Notes under the pieces: generated by a model | The model's input: the letters and a program-made list of their open reading frames with translations, nothing else | What the model was told of the DNA's origin: nothing | Databases searched by the model: none | Shown here: positions 1-12,400 of the stretch, in pieces | Layout: each line of letters begins with the position of its first letter | How positions within the stretch are numbered: position 1 is the stretch's first letter | NCBI GenBank assembly: GCA_008360955.1 | Contig: LUCM01008329.1 | Coordinates: forward strand, 377,434 to 441,433 | From: Fasciolopsis buskii | Lineage: Eukaryota > Platyhelminthes > Trematoda > Plagiorchiida > Fasciolidae | Length of the DNA: 64,000 nt | Direction of reading: 5' to 3' | Program-made: the position numbers and the translations under genes

Positions 1-1670
1 AGCATTTTTTTCTCTTCCCAATCCTTTAAGCGCACTTCCTGCACACCTAGCATACTCATTCTTCCCAACAAAAACGTGTAACATGGTGAGAACGGCGGTA
101 ATCAGTGGGGCTCCTAGTGTTGTTTAATGTTACACAATGATGATAATGCCGACAGAAGCAATCCGTTGCATTCTATTAGTTTGCGGCCGAGTCGACTAAT
201 TATGTTTACCGAAGAGTATCCACACTTGTTTTTTTGTTATTGATAGGATAATCAGATGTTTTTATGAAAGTATTAACCATTTGATAACAATGCTCAACAG
301 GCCATTGAGAAACCACGAAAGCACTTACAGCTGTGCTTTTGATCATTTGTCGTCCGCATTTCAGTGGAATCCATTTGAGTCTTGGAGTATCAGTTCTTAC
401 ATGGCTTGAATCGCAGTCATATGAATCGACTATACAGCTGTTTTCAACTGACACGCTTGCTCACATCCCTCTCTAAACCTCAAAATCAGATCTGTGCAAT
501 CTTTACGGCCCCACCGTTAACGCGTCATCATTGCAGCATGTTCGTCATATGCGCAAACTGCGCGCAAAGAAGGTGCATTCACGTCGGCAGTAACCTTATC
601 TCTTGGACATAATTAATCGGATGCATCGGTATCGACAGCTAGTGGAATGCTGTGGCCCCACATCTTAAACACCGCATATTCATACCAGCTTTTCGAATAT
701 TGAAAACTGTCGCGCACTTAACGATAGAGAAAATGCTGTTTCTTTACTCGGTGACTTGGTCTTGTCTGGAAAATTCAAAGATACACGCCATGCTTCTTGA
801 TAATTTCGTGTCGGTTGGGTGCGGAACTTTATGTGAGGGCCTCCTTGATACTGGTTACGACTGGATGACACTTTGCTAAGCGGAAAATGGAACTTTCATT
901 ACTGCCGTGACTGATCTTACGGCACTAAACGGCGTCCAGAAATCAATAACCAAACAAGCTGCCGTGTTCTGTTCGACTTGACTTATATGATGTCCGTTTC
1001 CCCCGCCAGTTACTTCAAATGTTGTTGAATTAGTTAATCCGCTGAGGAACAAAAAAATCAGGAAAGAATAACATCCGAATGGAAATACATAAAGCATGCC
1101 TGTGTTTATTAATTAATAAATTTCATAAACTATTCAGCCCTGCAGGGAAACTAGCCTTATCTCCGAGTGTTTTTGATACATCTATTCTGTTGCTTATTTG
1201 TAGAAAAGGCGAAAATTAGTTTCGTGGAACTACAGAAGTATCAGCTTTTTCGATATCGCTGCAAAGATTTTCTGTATGCCTATCAGTCACTTTGGTGCTC
1301 GGCAAGATAATCCCACTTGACAAAACTGAGGGAGCTTTCAAGGTGGCAGAGTCTGTGTTGGTCAGATAGTCACATTTCCGGTTGTGCTTATCAACGGTAT
1401 CTACTGGATGGGGAGGATTGGAAGGGATACTAAGCCATCTATCTGCGTCAAGTAATCCATATCTCTGATCTGAAGTTGTCGAACGATGTTATTCTCGGTG
1501 AACCACTAGCCGCATGCAGTCAATCCTGGATCTAATTTACCTTTGTACCGTAAAATTCGTCCTCAAAGTCAACACCGTTGCATTTTGTCAATCCGGATAC
1601 AAAGAAAACCAAGGCATGGGTTGCACAAGTATATTCAATACCGGAAGTGGAGTGGTGCCACAGGGAAAAA
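1..1670. other. Stretch without recognised gene
   Basis: I see no conserved protein, RNA gene or clear repeat here. The open frames are short (under about 80 codons), lie on both strands and show no family motif. The last 100 bases may already belong to the 5' untranslated region of RTE-like element A. Similarity to the leader of element G is clear from about 1776 onward and becomes weak upstream of about 1700, so the element's true 5' end is not resolved. Confidence 0.5.
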
Positions 1671-4640
1671 CGTGACACATGAGACCTAGTTAGCGGATTG
1701 GACCACAGTGAGACTACATCTTCACGTTGTATGACGGCTTGCATGCCTCCCTGGTACAACGAGCTATATAGGATGACTTATCTCAAGCCGAAGATCCAAT
1801 CATGCCTGGAAAGTCAATGGGCAGAGGCCTGACGAAGTAGTCTCCTGGTCCTCCAAGTTGGGGGTTGATCTGAGTTAGCAGCTCAGTCGTAAAAACGAGT
1901 GGAAGAATAATTGATCCAAGTAGATGGGCGCCCACTCAGCTGTACCCCGCTGCCTTGCGGTGAGGTTCTTGTGAGAACCAAAGGCTTTGGTTGAGAACCT
2001 TAATCGTTCTTCTGCTTAGCGGCTGGAATCCCTAGCAGTACCCTTCCATCAATCCCCATGAGTTACACGCCTACAGATAATTTTATACTTCATCGGTCGT
2101 CGCGCAGGATAATCAGGATTGCGCTGTTCATTGCATCGAGCGGGGTGGGGAGTGATAAGTATGCTACTGCTCAGAATTCCCTCTCTTTTAATAAACCTGT
2201 CTCTTCTGTCTCCAACCCAATCTGTTTGCCCCTTCTGCCTACCCATAGTATCTCCGTTGATAACACGCCCGATACTCGCAACGGTTTATTGTCAAGTACT
2301 GACGTATGTGGTTTTCAGTCTGCTAGTTCACATTTTCTCAAGCCTAGTCAACCTCTGAATCTCGGTTCCTTCAATGGGCGCAATTTAATGTAGGCTGGCC
2401 AACAGGCCTGTTTAGCTCTGACAGTGGACTCACTTTCGATTGATGTCTGCTGCGTGAATGAAACATGAATTCAGGATTCGAATGGAGTAGAGTAATTCAA
2501 CCAACTGCGTCAAACGTCTCGTCAAGATATTTTCTTCGCACTTCATGAGACAAGGCAGCTCAAGCTGTGGGTCAGCGTGGTATAGGAATAGTCTTGTGTG
2601 AGAAGGCTGAAGCAGCCCTTCTAGAATGAATGCCAGTCAACAGTCGATTGTGCGCCGTGAGACTGCAAAGATTACCCGTGGCGCGGAAGGATAGTAGTGT
2701 TAAGCGCAGTTTATTTGTTATCTCGGCATGCGCTCCAACGGACTGCGGCATTGATATGGAGAAAGACGGGTTTTACGTCACCCCTGGTCGGAAGAGCAAA
2801 CGCTCTGACATTGTAGTGATGGTAGGTGATTTTGGAAAACTTAGTGCATCGGAGTCCTGTTTAGGTGGGCGATGCATCTGGCCTGTTCAGTGAACGGATA
2901 ATGGAGAAAGACCTCCAGTTCTGTGCAGACAATCAGTTATTCCTATCTAGTGCGAATTTCCGACACAGTTCGCGTCGCACAGCGACATGGCGCTCTAACT
3001 CGACGGTTGGTTTGAGTCAGGTCGACCATATTGTAGTAGGCTAGCGTTGGCACGGTTCTGTCCAGAACTATAGATCATACTGGACCACGTACGTCGAATC
3101 GGACCTTACGTTAGTTTTAATGCGAACTTTACTGCAGCCCAACAGCCATCGACGCAGGCCACAAACCCGATTGGCTGTCGAATGTCTGTGTGATTCGGCT
3201 GTTCGCAATAGCTACGAACAGGAACTATCCGAGGGACTAAGAACTTCGACGAGCAGCAGCGTAGTCGAGCAGTGGGATCAAATCAAGCAGGCGGTGCATT
3301 TGGCAGCAGATTTCGCCTGTGGTCCTGGATATAGCGTTCATCAAAGCCATGTGATCTCGCAAGGGTCGTGGGGTCTAATGGAGCAAAAACGCCAGCTCCC
3401 GGACTTCAAGAAAGTGGATAGGTGCGTCGACAGTTGCAGGGTCAGTTGGAGATAAGCTTTAAGAATGACCGCGAAAGCTGTTCGGTTAAGGTAGCCGACG
3501 AGATGGAGGAAGCGGCCACTCCAGGTAACAGACAAGGAATGTTTGAGCTTATACGCGATAGCGGTGGGCGGCGAACTTCGGTTACTGAAGTCGTGTGCGA
3601 TAAGAATGGAGAACTCTTTCATAGTAGACAACAAAGGCTGGACCGTTGGGCAGAGCACTTCGAGGATCAGTTTAGCTGGCCGCACGGTAACGTATTTGGT
3701 CCGACGTCTGCAGTTGCGAATCCTTGGGAGGTGTCACTTGATCCCCCAATGGAAGTGGAAGTGCAATGGAATATTTGGCTTCTGAAGAGGAGAAAAGCAG
3801 CCGGTCCCGACCACCTTCCTCCAGTTCTTTTCAAATTGGGTGGAGAAACTCTGGTGAAATCACTTACCTCCTTGCTTTATGATATTTGGAACGAGGAGCG
3901 CATTCCGTAATCATGGGGTGAGTCACTGATTGTACCCATCTTAATGAAGGGCACACGTAGTGACTGTAGCAATCATCGTGGGACTAGTTTAATTCTGATA
4001 GTTACTTAGGTGTTGGCTTCGATAATGCTGCGCCGTTTGACACCGATTCGCGAGAGTAATATCCGCGAACAGCAGTCCGGATTTCGTCCAGGTCGAGATT
4101 GCATCGACCAGATATTCACTCTGCGGCAGATGCTCGAAACGCGCCACACGCACCGCCGTCCTACGATCGTACACTTTCAGGACCTGAAAGGTGCTTTCGA
4201 ATCCATGGATCGACCAGCACTATTCAATGCTCTCCACCAGAAGAGCATGCCAGCGAAGTTTGTGAACCTGTTGCGAGCATTTTCTTCGCATACTTATGGT
4301 CTCGTGAGGGTATATGGTGACTTAATACCATCATTCAAAACGACTAGTGGCGTTCGACAAGGGTGTCCCATCTCTACATTCGTGTTCAACCTCGACATGG
4401 ACGAGGTGATTGAGGATGCTTTAGGATCTTCAGAATGTAGGAATCGAACTGAGAAATGGTGAGAAGTTGTGCTACCGGAGAGCCAAGTGAAGATGGAAAT
4501 TGCAGAAGTGATTGGGGCATACATGCGGAACTTTTCAGCAGTTACTATGTATTCTGTGGACACGCAGTGAAATTAACCTTCGAACAAGGAACCGGGTCAT
4601 TCGAGCTGTTGTCTGTATCAAAATCTTGTTTTTCGTGATA
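1670..4640 (+). mobile_element. RTE-like non-LTR retrotransposon, copy A (decayed)
   Basis: A degenerate RTE-type element. Its leader (about 1670-2180) aligns with the leader of G on the other strand. The endonuclease starts near 2363 (LGSFNGRNLM, family form LGTLNVRTLM). It continues with IDVCCVNET, then VISACAPTDCGIDMEKDGFY at about 2718-2777. The usual GDFN motif reads GDFGKL. A linker follows at 3120-3910, with a one-base deletion near 3422 relative to copy B, and then the RT N-terminal half at 4010-4460 (QQSGFRPGRDCIDQIF, DLKGAFESMDRPALF, TTSGVRQGCPIS). The YADD region is missing: after about 4460 the sequence jumps to a trace of the RT thumb (SEINLRTRNRVIRAVV, compare B's PDISLKLKGRVY). 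Several in-frame stops exist, so it cannot make a protein. Family level (RTE clade, as in schistosome SR2-type elements) is from memory of motifs. Copy B at 25300-28700 is its close inverted relative. Confidence 0.85.
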
Positions 4641-4699
4641 GCTAGCTCCAGTACCTTCAGCTGGTCGTCTCGATTCTATTTCAATTCCACCCTTTCCTA

Positions 4700-7600
4700 A
4701 TCCATTGACAAAGATTAAGTGGCCTCTAACCGCTCAAAAAACAGCTTGCCGTCTATTTTTCCATAATCAAATCATCTATATAGGTCCACACAGGACAGCT
4801 CATTAGCAGGTTGTCCGCCATCTGACAGTCACAACATCTATTCTCTGGTCCTCGTAGCGAATGCCCTCGCGCCTCTCTACGAGAGTGTCACAAACCAGGC
4901 CAACTTCGATCAGTAGACCGACTAGAATGCCCGGTTGACTCTATACTTGTCCTTGGGTCTGCTGTCGATCCAATTCCAAGCCCTTGTGTTGCTAAGCTAG
5001 CCTCAAAGCACTTCGACGGTCAGTCGTATTCTTTTGGCTATAATCGTATCCATCTCTGTATGGTCCGTTCCACTGAAGCAAACTAGCCTAGCAGTTTTGA
5101 TATCCACACTCAGCCTCGCCTTAGAGTCTGCCGTAAACTGATATATAGGGAGCGAAACGTGGTCATTTCAAAGCGAGACTACCAGAAGGTTAGAATTGTT
5201 AGGTCACTGACGCCTGTGAAAATACTTTGGACAAACTGAGAAGTTACAGTTTTTGGAAACGAAACTAGATGGCCATCCTCCTTGATGTGAACTTCAACCA
5301 CATTGCTTAGTTGACGATCATCCAGGATGCCCACGGAACCGGTTTATAATCAAATGCCCAATATTTGTTTAATTATAAATGTAGGCAAGCCTTGGATGTG
5401 TTAGAGATTCCGGTCATGGTTAGACTATACATCTTTTCATAGTCATTTCCCGCTAGCGTTCTTTATCTTTTCTTATCACAATACTTTTTTCGCTCTGCAA
5501 ACACCCCGGGGCACTGGGGACTGCAAGTGGCATCCAACACAACCAGAAACGACTGCCGGACGGTTCAACATCCGACCAAGACCTATTCTGATCAGCGATG
5601 AGAGTTTAACATTAGACTTGTCTGTGATACAAAAAGTTAACAATAATCGATTGGGTAACGTTATCCACCACTTTATCTATGGTTGATAAGGGTTATTCTT
5701 TGTGCTGTGTGGAACTGTCAACCTAGCACTGATTGACAACAGATGATCTGTTTCAGTTGATGTTTCCAATGACAATTAATTAAGCCATCTGAAGAGCTAG
5801 AAAGAACAATAATTCCATTATCTAAGAGGCATTTTGGCCTCAGAAAAAAGGATTCACCGGTGAAAGAATTCCTATGGTATTTCATGATAATAGGTCTTCA
5901 TCTTGAGAGAGAGGAGGAGGCTTACTTTACCAACGCGCAGCACAACAAAAAGACAGCACTGGTATTTTTTAAATAAATTCTTATTTCTCCGTGCAATCCG
6001 AAGAAATGAAGACGCATCGGTAGGTCAAGGGACAAATGCCACATAGCGGACAGGCTGAAGTGATTATAGGAGACATTTCAGTACCGAACATTGTCACTAT
6101 ATTAACCAGGAGTTGGACAAGACGAAAAAGTCATCGACGTGGTGGTTTCCACATCACATGTATAAACCGGCCACCCAAATGACACCACGGCCTTTTAAAA
6201 TACGTAATCCTTAGTATCAACCAAAGCCAACAGTTCGTCCCCAATTACATGCGCGGGTGTTTTTTCTCAAACCACCTAAATGAAAAGGGCCGCCATTAAG
6301 ACGGAAAATCAAAGTGAAATACAAAACGAGTTAGTGTTTGGGACTTGAACAAGTATGGAATGTCTTTTTTCCAGCCCATCGCTTACAGACTACTTCTATC
6401 GCGGAGAAATTCGGAACAAGGATGTTTGGGCTCGGCGCAAAAGTAGTTTATGTATTTTGACAAGATGAATAAAATCTATTCGTGTTCTCTGGTTTATGGT
6501 AAAGGTAGCTGCTTGCATTGGTCTACCTTATTTTTTTTGAGGGGGGGATCTAGAGATTCACGGAGAATATCTCCACTGTCGAATGACTGTAACTTATTTT
6601 GAGTTACCTCCGGTGACTGAAATTCGCTGTCAGCATAGTCTTGTCCGATTGATGGGGCTGTAACCAGTTAACAGGAATGTTTTAGACCCAAATGTCATGA
6701 GGCTTTTCGGCAGATACTGAGGAAATTTCACCCTCATTTGCTAGCGCATTTATATCCTAGGAGAATGACCAATCTTGTTTGTGTGTGGCCAGCATAAACC
6801 CAGCAGATACTTATTCGGGGGCACTTACGGAGGTCACAGGAAAAAGATTGGATTCTTTGGAGTATTGCATCCTAAACCACGTCGGTGAGGGGAAATTGAT
6901 GAACCATTCCAACTGTTTTCATAAAGGTACCGAATGTATGAAGTCACTTTGACGGCTGATTTTAGGCATCTGGTGCTTTTAAATCCGCCAACTTCTTCGA
7001 AGTGAACCTTGTGACCTCTGATGTTCTTCGCTGAGTATACTATTGCATACAGCTTCAAGAGGGACCAAAGATTAGTGGAACAAAAGTGAGACCTTGGAGT
7101 TTGGAGAATGCTTTACGCACACTTAATGATGTACATTAGTGGACTGAAAACGAGATAGCTTCATTGGAGCAATATGAAAAGGATGGATATATACGAGGCA
7201 ATGATACAACAGCCCACAGTCGGTATTAAAACTAGTTCAGGAACCCTAATAACAAAGTAAAACCATATCAACCAAGTTCGGTCGGGAATGTCAATGCACC
7301 GTGTGAATTCACGACTTACAGGAAATCGTTCCCAGGACAATATCACTGAATAATAAACTTTTGTATATAAACTGGTAGTTGGCAATTTGCACATGAATTG
7401 AGTTGGCGCAATGGAAATTGTTTCCAGAGAGTTCAGGGAAAACTAAAATTCTGCAGATGTGAAGACGATGCGACTTATTATTTGTCTAAAAAATAGCTTT
7501 CTACATTAAGAGGTTTTCAAGCGATGCTCGACAACTTCCGGTTAGTTTGATAATAAAAAGTCAACTGGGCTAGCATGTCTGAAAAGTTCCTAAAAAGACT

Positions 7601-8230
7601 TCGCCGAAAGTACAGTTAGTAGTTACACCCAAAATAGAAGACAAAACAGGAGCATTATGCTTGTAAGTGCGGTAATCAATTGTTAGACTACTAGTTGCTG
7701 TAAGCGGACGAACTGAGTTAAGGTCGAAATCTGCTCTCAGAGGTTGTGCTTTATGGATTACAGAAAGAATCGCCCCATACGGCGCACTAAACGAGGCAGA
7801 TGTCCGTGCAGCTTCCGGAACTGTGTTTGCCTATTGTATGATTAGAATAATAGGGGTTACCTACACCTTATTAATTTGACAGACCGAAATATAAGGGCGA
7901 ATTGCTTGTGTCATCCGAAAAATATTCTTTAAAGAGTAATAAAGCGGCAAAATCCGTCAACTGGCTGGATTCCATTTAACTGATCTTGCTGGAACAGAGG
8001 TGACCGGCGGGCTGTGCTGCAGTCTCAACAGCCAGAGTTATTTTCAACTTGGCACTCGCGCGCAGCTAGGGGAAGTAGTTCCAGTGGAGGAGAGATGGTT
8101 AGAAAGAAGCGACCTTTCATGTGCCGGGGCTTTACTTTCGGTGAAAAAAAAACAAAATTGTATAATTTAGCATACATTCATAAAGCAGAAATGCTGTATG
8201 TTTAAATCGTATAATCGTTGTTGTTACTGC
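4700..8230. other. Stretch without recognised gene
   Basis: No ORF with family motifs and no obvious repeat. The only local features are short homopolymer runs, such as T then G runs near 6530-6547. A phrase of about 20 bases near 4878-4900 (ctacgagagtgtcac) resembles one near 20575-20590 (ctacgagaaagtgtcac), which may be a trace of a shared decayed repeat. It could be intergenic or intronic DNA. Confidence 0.45.
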
Positions 8231-9330
8231 AAGCGAATTCAGTCAGTCGTCGCATCAATTAAATCTGTCTGTTGTGCTTCCTGGACTATTCGTCGGCTTT
8301 CGACTCAGTCCCACGGTCTCCTCTACTTCACAAACTGCAAACATTTGGTTGTCCCATTTCTTTATTAGCATGGCTGTCTGATTACTTTACTAACCGAACC
8401 CAGTGCACATGAATGGACGGTGCAGTTTCGAAATAGTTTATTAACAACTCAGGATTGCTTCAGGGTGTTGTTCTTTCACCCGTTTATTTTCTCTACTTGC
8501 TTCAGCGACTTATCAACCAGCTCGTCCTGTCATCTGTTTAAGTATGCCGACGATATTGTCCTCTCTCAAGCCATATCGAACAACGATGATTTTCAAAGTT
8601 TTCCCGACAACCAATCCTCTGTTTACGATTTCTCTGCACGATCTTGTTAGAATTTCGACATATTTAAATGTCTTGAATGTTTGTTTTCTCTCTCCCTCTC
8701 TCCCTCGATCAGCCTACCCATCCAGAATGTCTTTCATCAACTTAAAAAACATTTACCACGGTTGATTCTGTAAAACATCTAGGAGTTACTATTGATAAAA
8801 ATCTGAAGTGGACCACTCACATTTCTGTCTGTGTAAAACGTCTCCGACGGTTGTCATTTCAAATCAGAAAGCTTCAGCAATACAGGGTGAAACAAAGCAC
8901 CATCTCCCGATGTGCATACCAATGTGTTTTTCCAATCCTTCTTTACTGTTTCCCCGTCATTTTTCCAGGTTTACTCAAAAAAGACTTTAAAACTCTTCCC
9001 CCGGGGGCTATCAATTATTAGCCGTGTGTCCTTCGTTTCACTAACTGAAATGTCCCTAAATTTATGTGATCAATACTTATCAGCATGTGAGAGATTTGCT
9101 CTCAAAATTAATTCTGATTCCACGCATCCTCTGCACAACTATGTTTTAAAGTGCCGTTCTCATATTTCGACACGATCCACTTTTTGTTCCATACACTCTA
9201 GAATCAATATCTATAGGAACTCCACTGTCCCATATTTAGCACGAATTTTGACAAACCGTGATCGAGTTCCAGCCGAATTCCTGAGCAACCTGTCATACTG
9301 TGTCATGATTATTCCTGGATGAGTTCTTTT
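8230..9330 (+). mobile_element. CR1/Jockey-like reverse transcriptase fragment D
   Basis: A 5'-truncated RT region broken by frameshifts and stops. In order: motif A as FLDYSSAFDSVP near 8278; helper text WLSDYFTNRTQCT; motif B as NNSGLLQGVVLSP near 8440; motif C as KYADDIVLSQA near 8541 with the catalytic aspartates intact; then VKHLGVTIDKNLKWTTHIS near 8775-8825 and a downstream thumb/C-terminal part to about 9320. The pieces lie in different frames, so the copy is dead. No endonuclease is seen upstream. The order and motifs match the CR1/Jockey superfamily; the exact clade cannot be named by eye. Its C-terminal sequence differs from that of H, I, J and K, so it is probably another family. 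A (TTTA)n run follows within 40 bases. Confidence 0.75.
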
Positions 9331-9363
9331 ATGTATTTTTACGAGGCGATGAGTGAATTTTTG

Positions 9364-9387
9364 TTTTATTTATTTATTTATTTATTG
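9364..9387 (+). repeat. (TTTA)n simple repeat after element D
   Basis: About six TTTA units lie just downstream of the D reading frame. CR1-type elements often end in short tandem repeats instead of poly(A), so this may be the 3' tail of D; that link is inference. Confidence 0.6.
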
Positions 9388-9479
9388 TTCACCCCACAAT
9401 TTTTGGCTGAATTACGACATTATTTATTGTACGCAAAAGTCTATATAATACAGTTCTACTTTAATTCCATCCTGTTTAA

Positions 9480-12400
9480 TCGAGCAAGAAAGGTCAAATA
9501 TCCTCTGGATGGTCAGGATAACTATTGTTTATTTTTTGTAACTAAACGTATTATTCAGGTCCGTTGAGGTTGAAGTTCATTGACTGATTGCCTGCACTCT
9601 CTGGGGCTTATCGTCTTTTCTTTGGTCTTTATTTCGAGCAGGATCTCCGTCCGCCTCTGACCGTGCCATGAAAATCAAGCCGATTTCATTGTTCACGAAC
9701 TGTGACAAATGGTTGAATCTGACCTTCCTCACTGCCTTGGAGTCGATCAGATTCCTTGCCTAAGTTGCATCCACTTAATGCAAAAGGGTTTGCTAGAGGG
9801 ACGTGTTTTGTGGACATAATTCTGTTCCACCGTACCGAAACCATATGGTCTTGAATTGCCAGTACCAGCTCATAGCCTCCTTTTGCCATCTGGGATAAGA
9901 ACGGTCGAACGCACAAAAAGAAAGAGCAACCATGACCCTGGAAAATTGAGTGGCAGAAAATCCCGAAGATCTAAATTGATCAGACGCTGTAGACAGATAA
10001 GATTAGAACTTCTGATCCAATGAATGTTGCAAATGCTTAAGACATTTGATTATCGAATCTGGCGAAACCATTTCCGTTTACCGAACCTCCATTCTTGGGT
10101 ATTTGAAACCCTGAGAGGGAGTGCCTAGACCCTCCCATTTAGATGGCTAATCTTGCTGTTGTAGTGGTAAACGAAAAACAATGAACTTAATGACTATGCT
10201 GTTTTCGGAAGAGATGCGATGTTCCAAGTGAACTGTGGTACTGTTGTTTAAGACCAGTAGTGAGTTACTCGAAAGGCCCAGCATCTGCATCTTACCTTCA
10301 TTTCGAACTTGCAAAAGTGGATGATACGAATGAACTTTTATTGGCAAAATAGGGCACAAAATGGACTCATATGAACTGATTTTGTATCATACATATCTTT
10401 GAAGTCCGATTTTGTTTCGAAATATCTCACTGCTCTGCTGCTGAGTCAGAATAAATTTTCTGCAGAATTAGGGTAAATCTTGATTAGGCATCCGGTAATA
10501 TTTCTGTTTTTGGATCATTTTCAACTTTGTCATCGCTTATGGAGTGCGCGATGCAGCTGATGACTCCACATGAAGGTACGCAAATCTGACTAACCAAGGT
10601 TGGAGATACATGGACATCGAGAAAGCCTAGAAGATAAGCCATTCTCGCGCTCCGGTTGAAAAGTGCGTCGTACTAAAGGACAGCGATTTCAACGCTTTAG
10701 TTTTCGATTTGCTCATTTCCGGAGTTGCTTACTGATTTATTACCACAAACCGGAAGTGACTGTCGAACAATAAATGACAGTGTAGGATACATTTCCCATT
10801 GTAGATCAGGGGTTCCCGACGGAAGCAAGTGGTCTACCAGTCTGATCAAGAGGTAGTCGTTACTACCCTATTCTGTAAATTGGTTTCTAGAACTTGGTTT
10901 TTGGAACAATCAGCCTACCACCGATGTGCCCTGGTTTCTGCTGCTGCCTCACAGCACCATTTACGAAACGAATGAGAAAAAGTGGAAAATCAGTTGCAAA
11001 CCACGAAACTGAGGAACTGTGTAGAGGAGGAAAGATTCTGGACCGAAGAACGCTACTGACTGCAGCCCTGGACAATATCACCGACTGTAACCAGCTGCCG
11101 TGTGGGGGGAAGCTCATGGACCCCAACCTGGTAGCCTAATTGAAATTAACCGGACTGATCCATTCGTTCAGGTTTCTATACCCTTTTGCCATGTCATCGA
11201 CTTACTGTGTCGACTAATTTGCCAACCATAACCTACCTCGGACAATAGCTTACGGCGAGATACATGTCCTATCAATATGCCCAACACATGGCTCAATTAC
11301 CTCGGTCTATTTGAATTCAATGTTTCTTCCTAAGACCAAAACTCATGGTCCAGACGGTTCTAACGACTGGTAGTTCCGATTTCTCTCATTTTTCTTTATC
11401 GATTCAAAGTGACACGATGAATGTCGACAAGAGGGACGTACGATTTCTGACAAATCATTTTTTCTGCAAATTAGGATTTATACTAGTATGATACGAAACT
11501 CACGCTCGCGTACTTTGAGTTTCGGCGGGAAAGGAATTTCTCGGAGAGGAAATAGCTGTTTGGAATATTGTCTTTCGTGCGAATTCGACGATCTTTAACC
11601 TAGGAATTTCTACTACACACGCCAAGTCCTGCTCCCAGATTAAATCCGGAAATCGATTTAATTCTTGGTCCTAATTTTCAAAAGTGGAACAGCAAATGGC
11701 GACATGGTCTACAAAGACGGGTTCGGCTGGTAATTGCTGTTTGCATTAAATGCACGTAATGACGTTCGTGACGCCAAACAGGACATGATAAGAATGGCTG
11801 ATAAATCACTGATCGGGGATAATCCAAAGGCTTTCGCATTAATACAAGACTAAATACCTCAAATCGAGATATTTTGTCATTAACCAAACCACTGCGGTCG
11901 GTATTTCGGGTGCGCCGCATGCATATTAAAGGGGCAGTAAACAACTGTGTTGTCGATTTTTCTTCTATTGAGAATGGTCTTCAATGGATGTGCATCCTAG
12001 TCTGTATGGTATTTGTGTGCAATCCGATAACTGCTAGTAGTTTCATTTGAGAAAGCTGACGTTTGATGGATGTCTAGTCTCCATCGAGCTGATAGTTAGG
12101 CAAACTGTACAGTTAATAAACAGAACAACGGCAAACCCAATATTTGTAAGACTGTGGCTCTCAATTGGACAAATGACAACAGCGGAGGATATGGAGTCTG
12201 CGGCAACAAGCATGCCACACGAGCGGTCACTACCGATACATATAGAGATGCAGTAGGGAACGGTAACTGAGATTAACAGTCAGTGAGAGCTAACAGGTAT
12301 CAACTGAGGAAGCACGGTGGCCATTTATGGCTCGCATTGGTCATCCTGAATGATTTATAAGCCTTAATCTAGTAGCTCATAGTTAACCTGCAAAACCGAG

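Noticed and set aside
10887..11139. Overlapping open frames of about 80 codons on both strands
   Set aside because: Symmetric openness on both strands suggests composition, not coding. The plus-frame text (CGGKLMDPNLVA end) matches nothing that I know.
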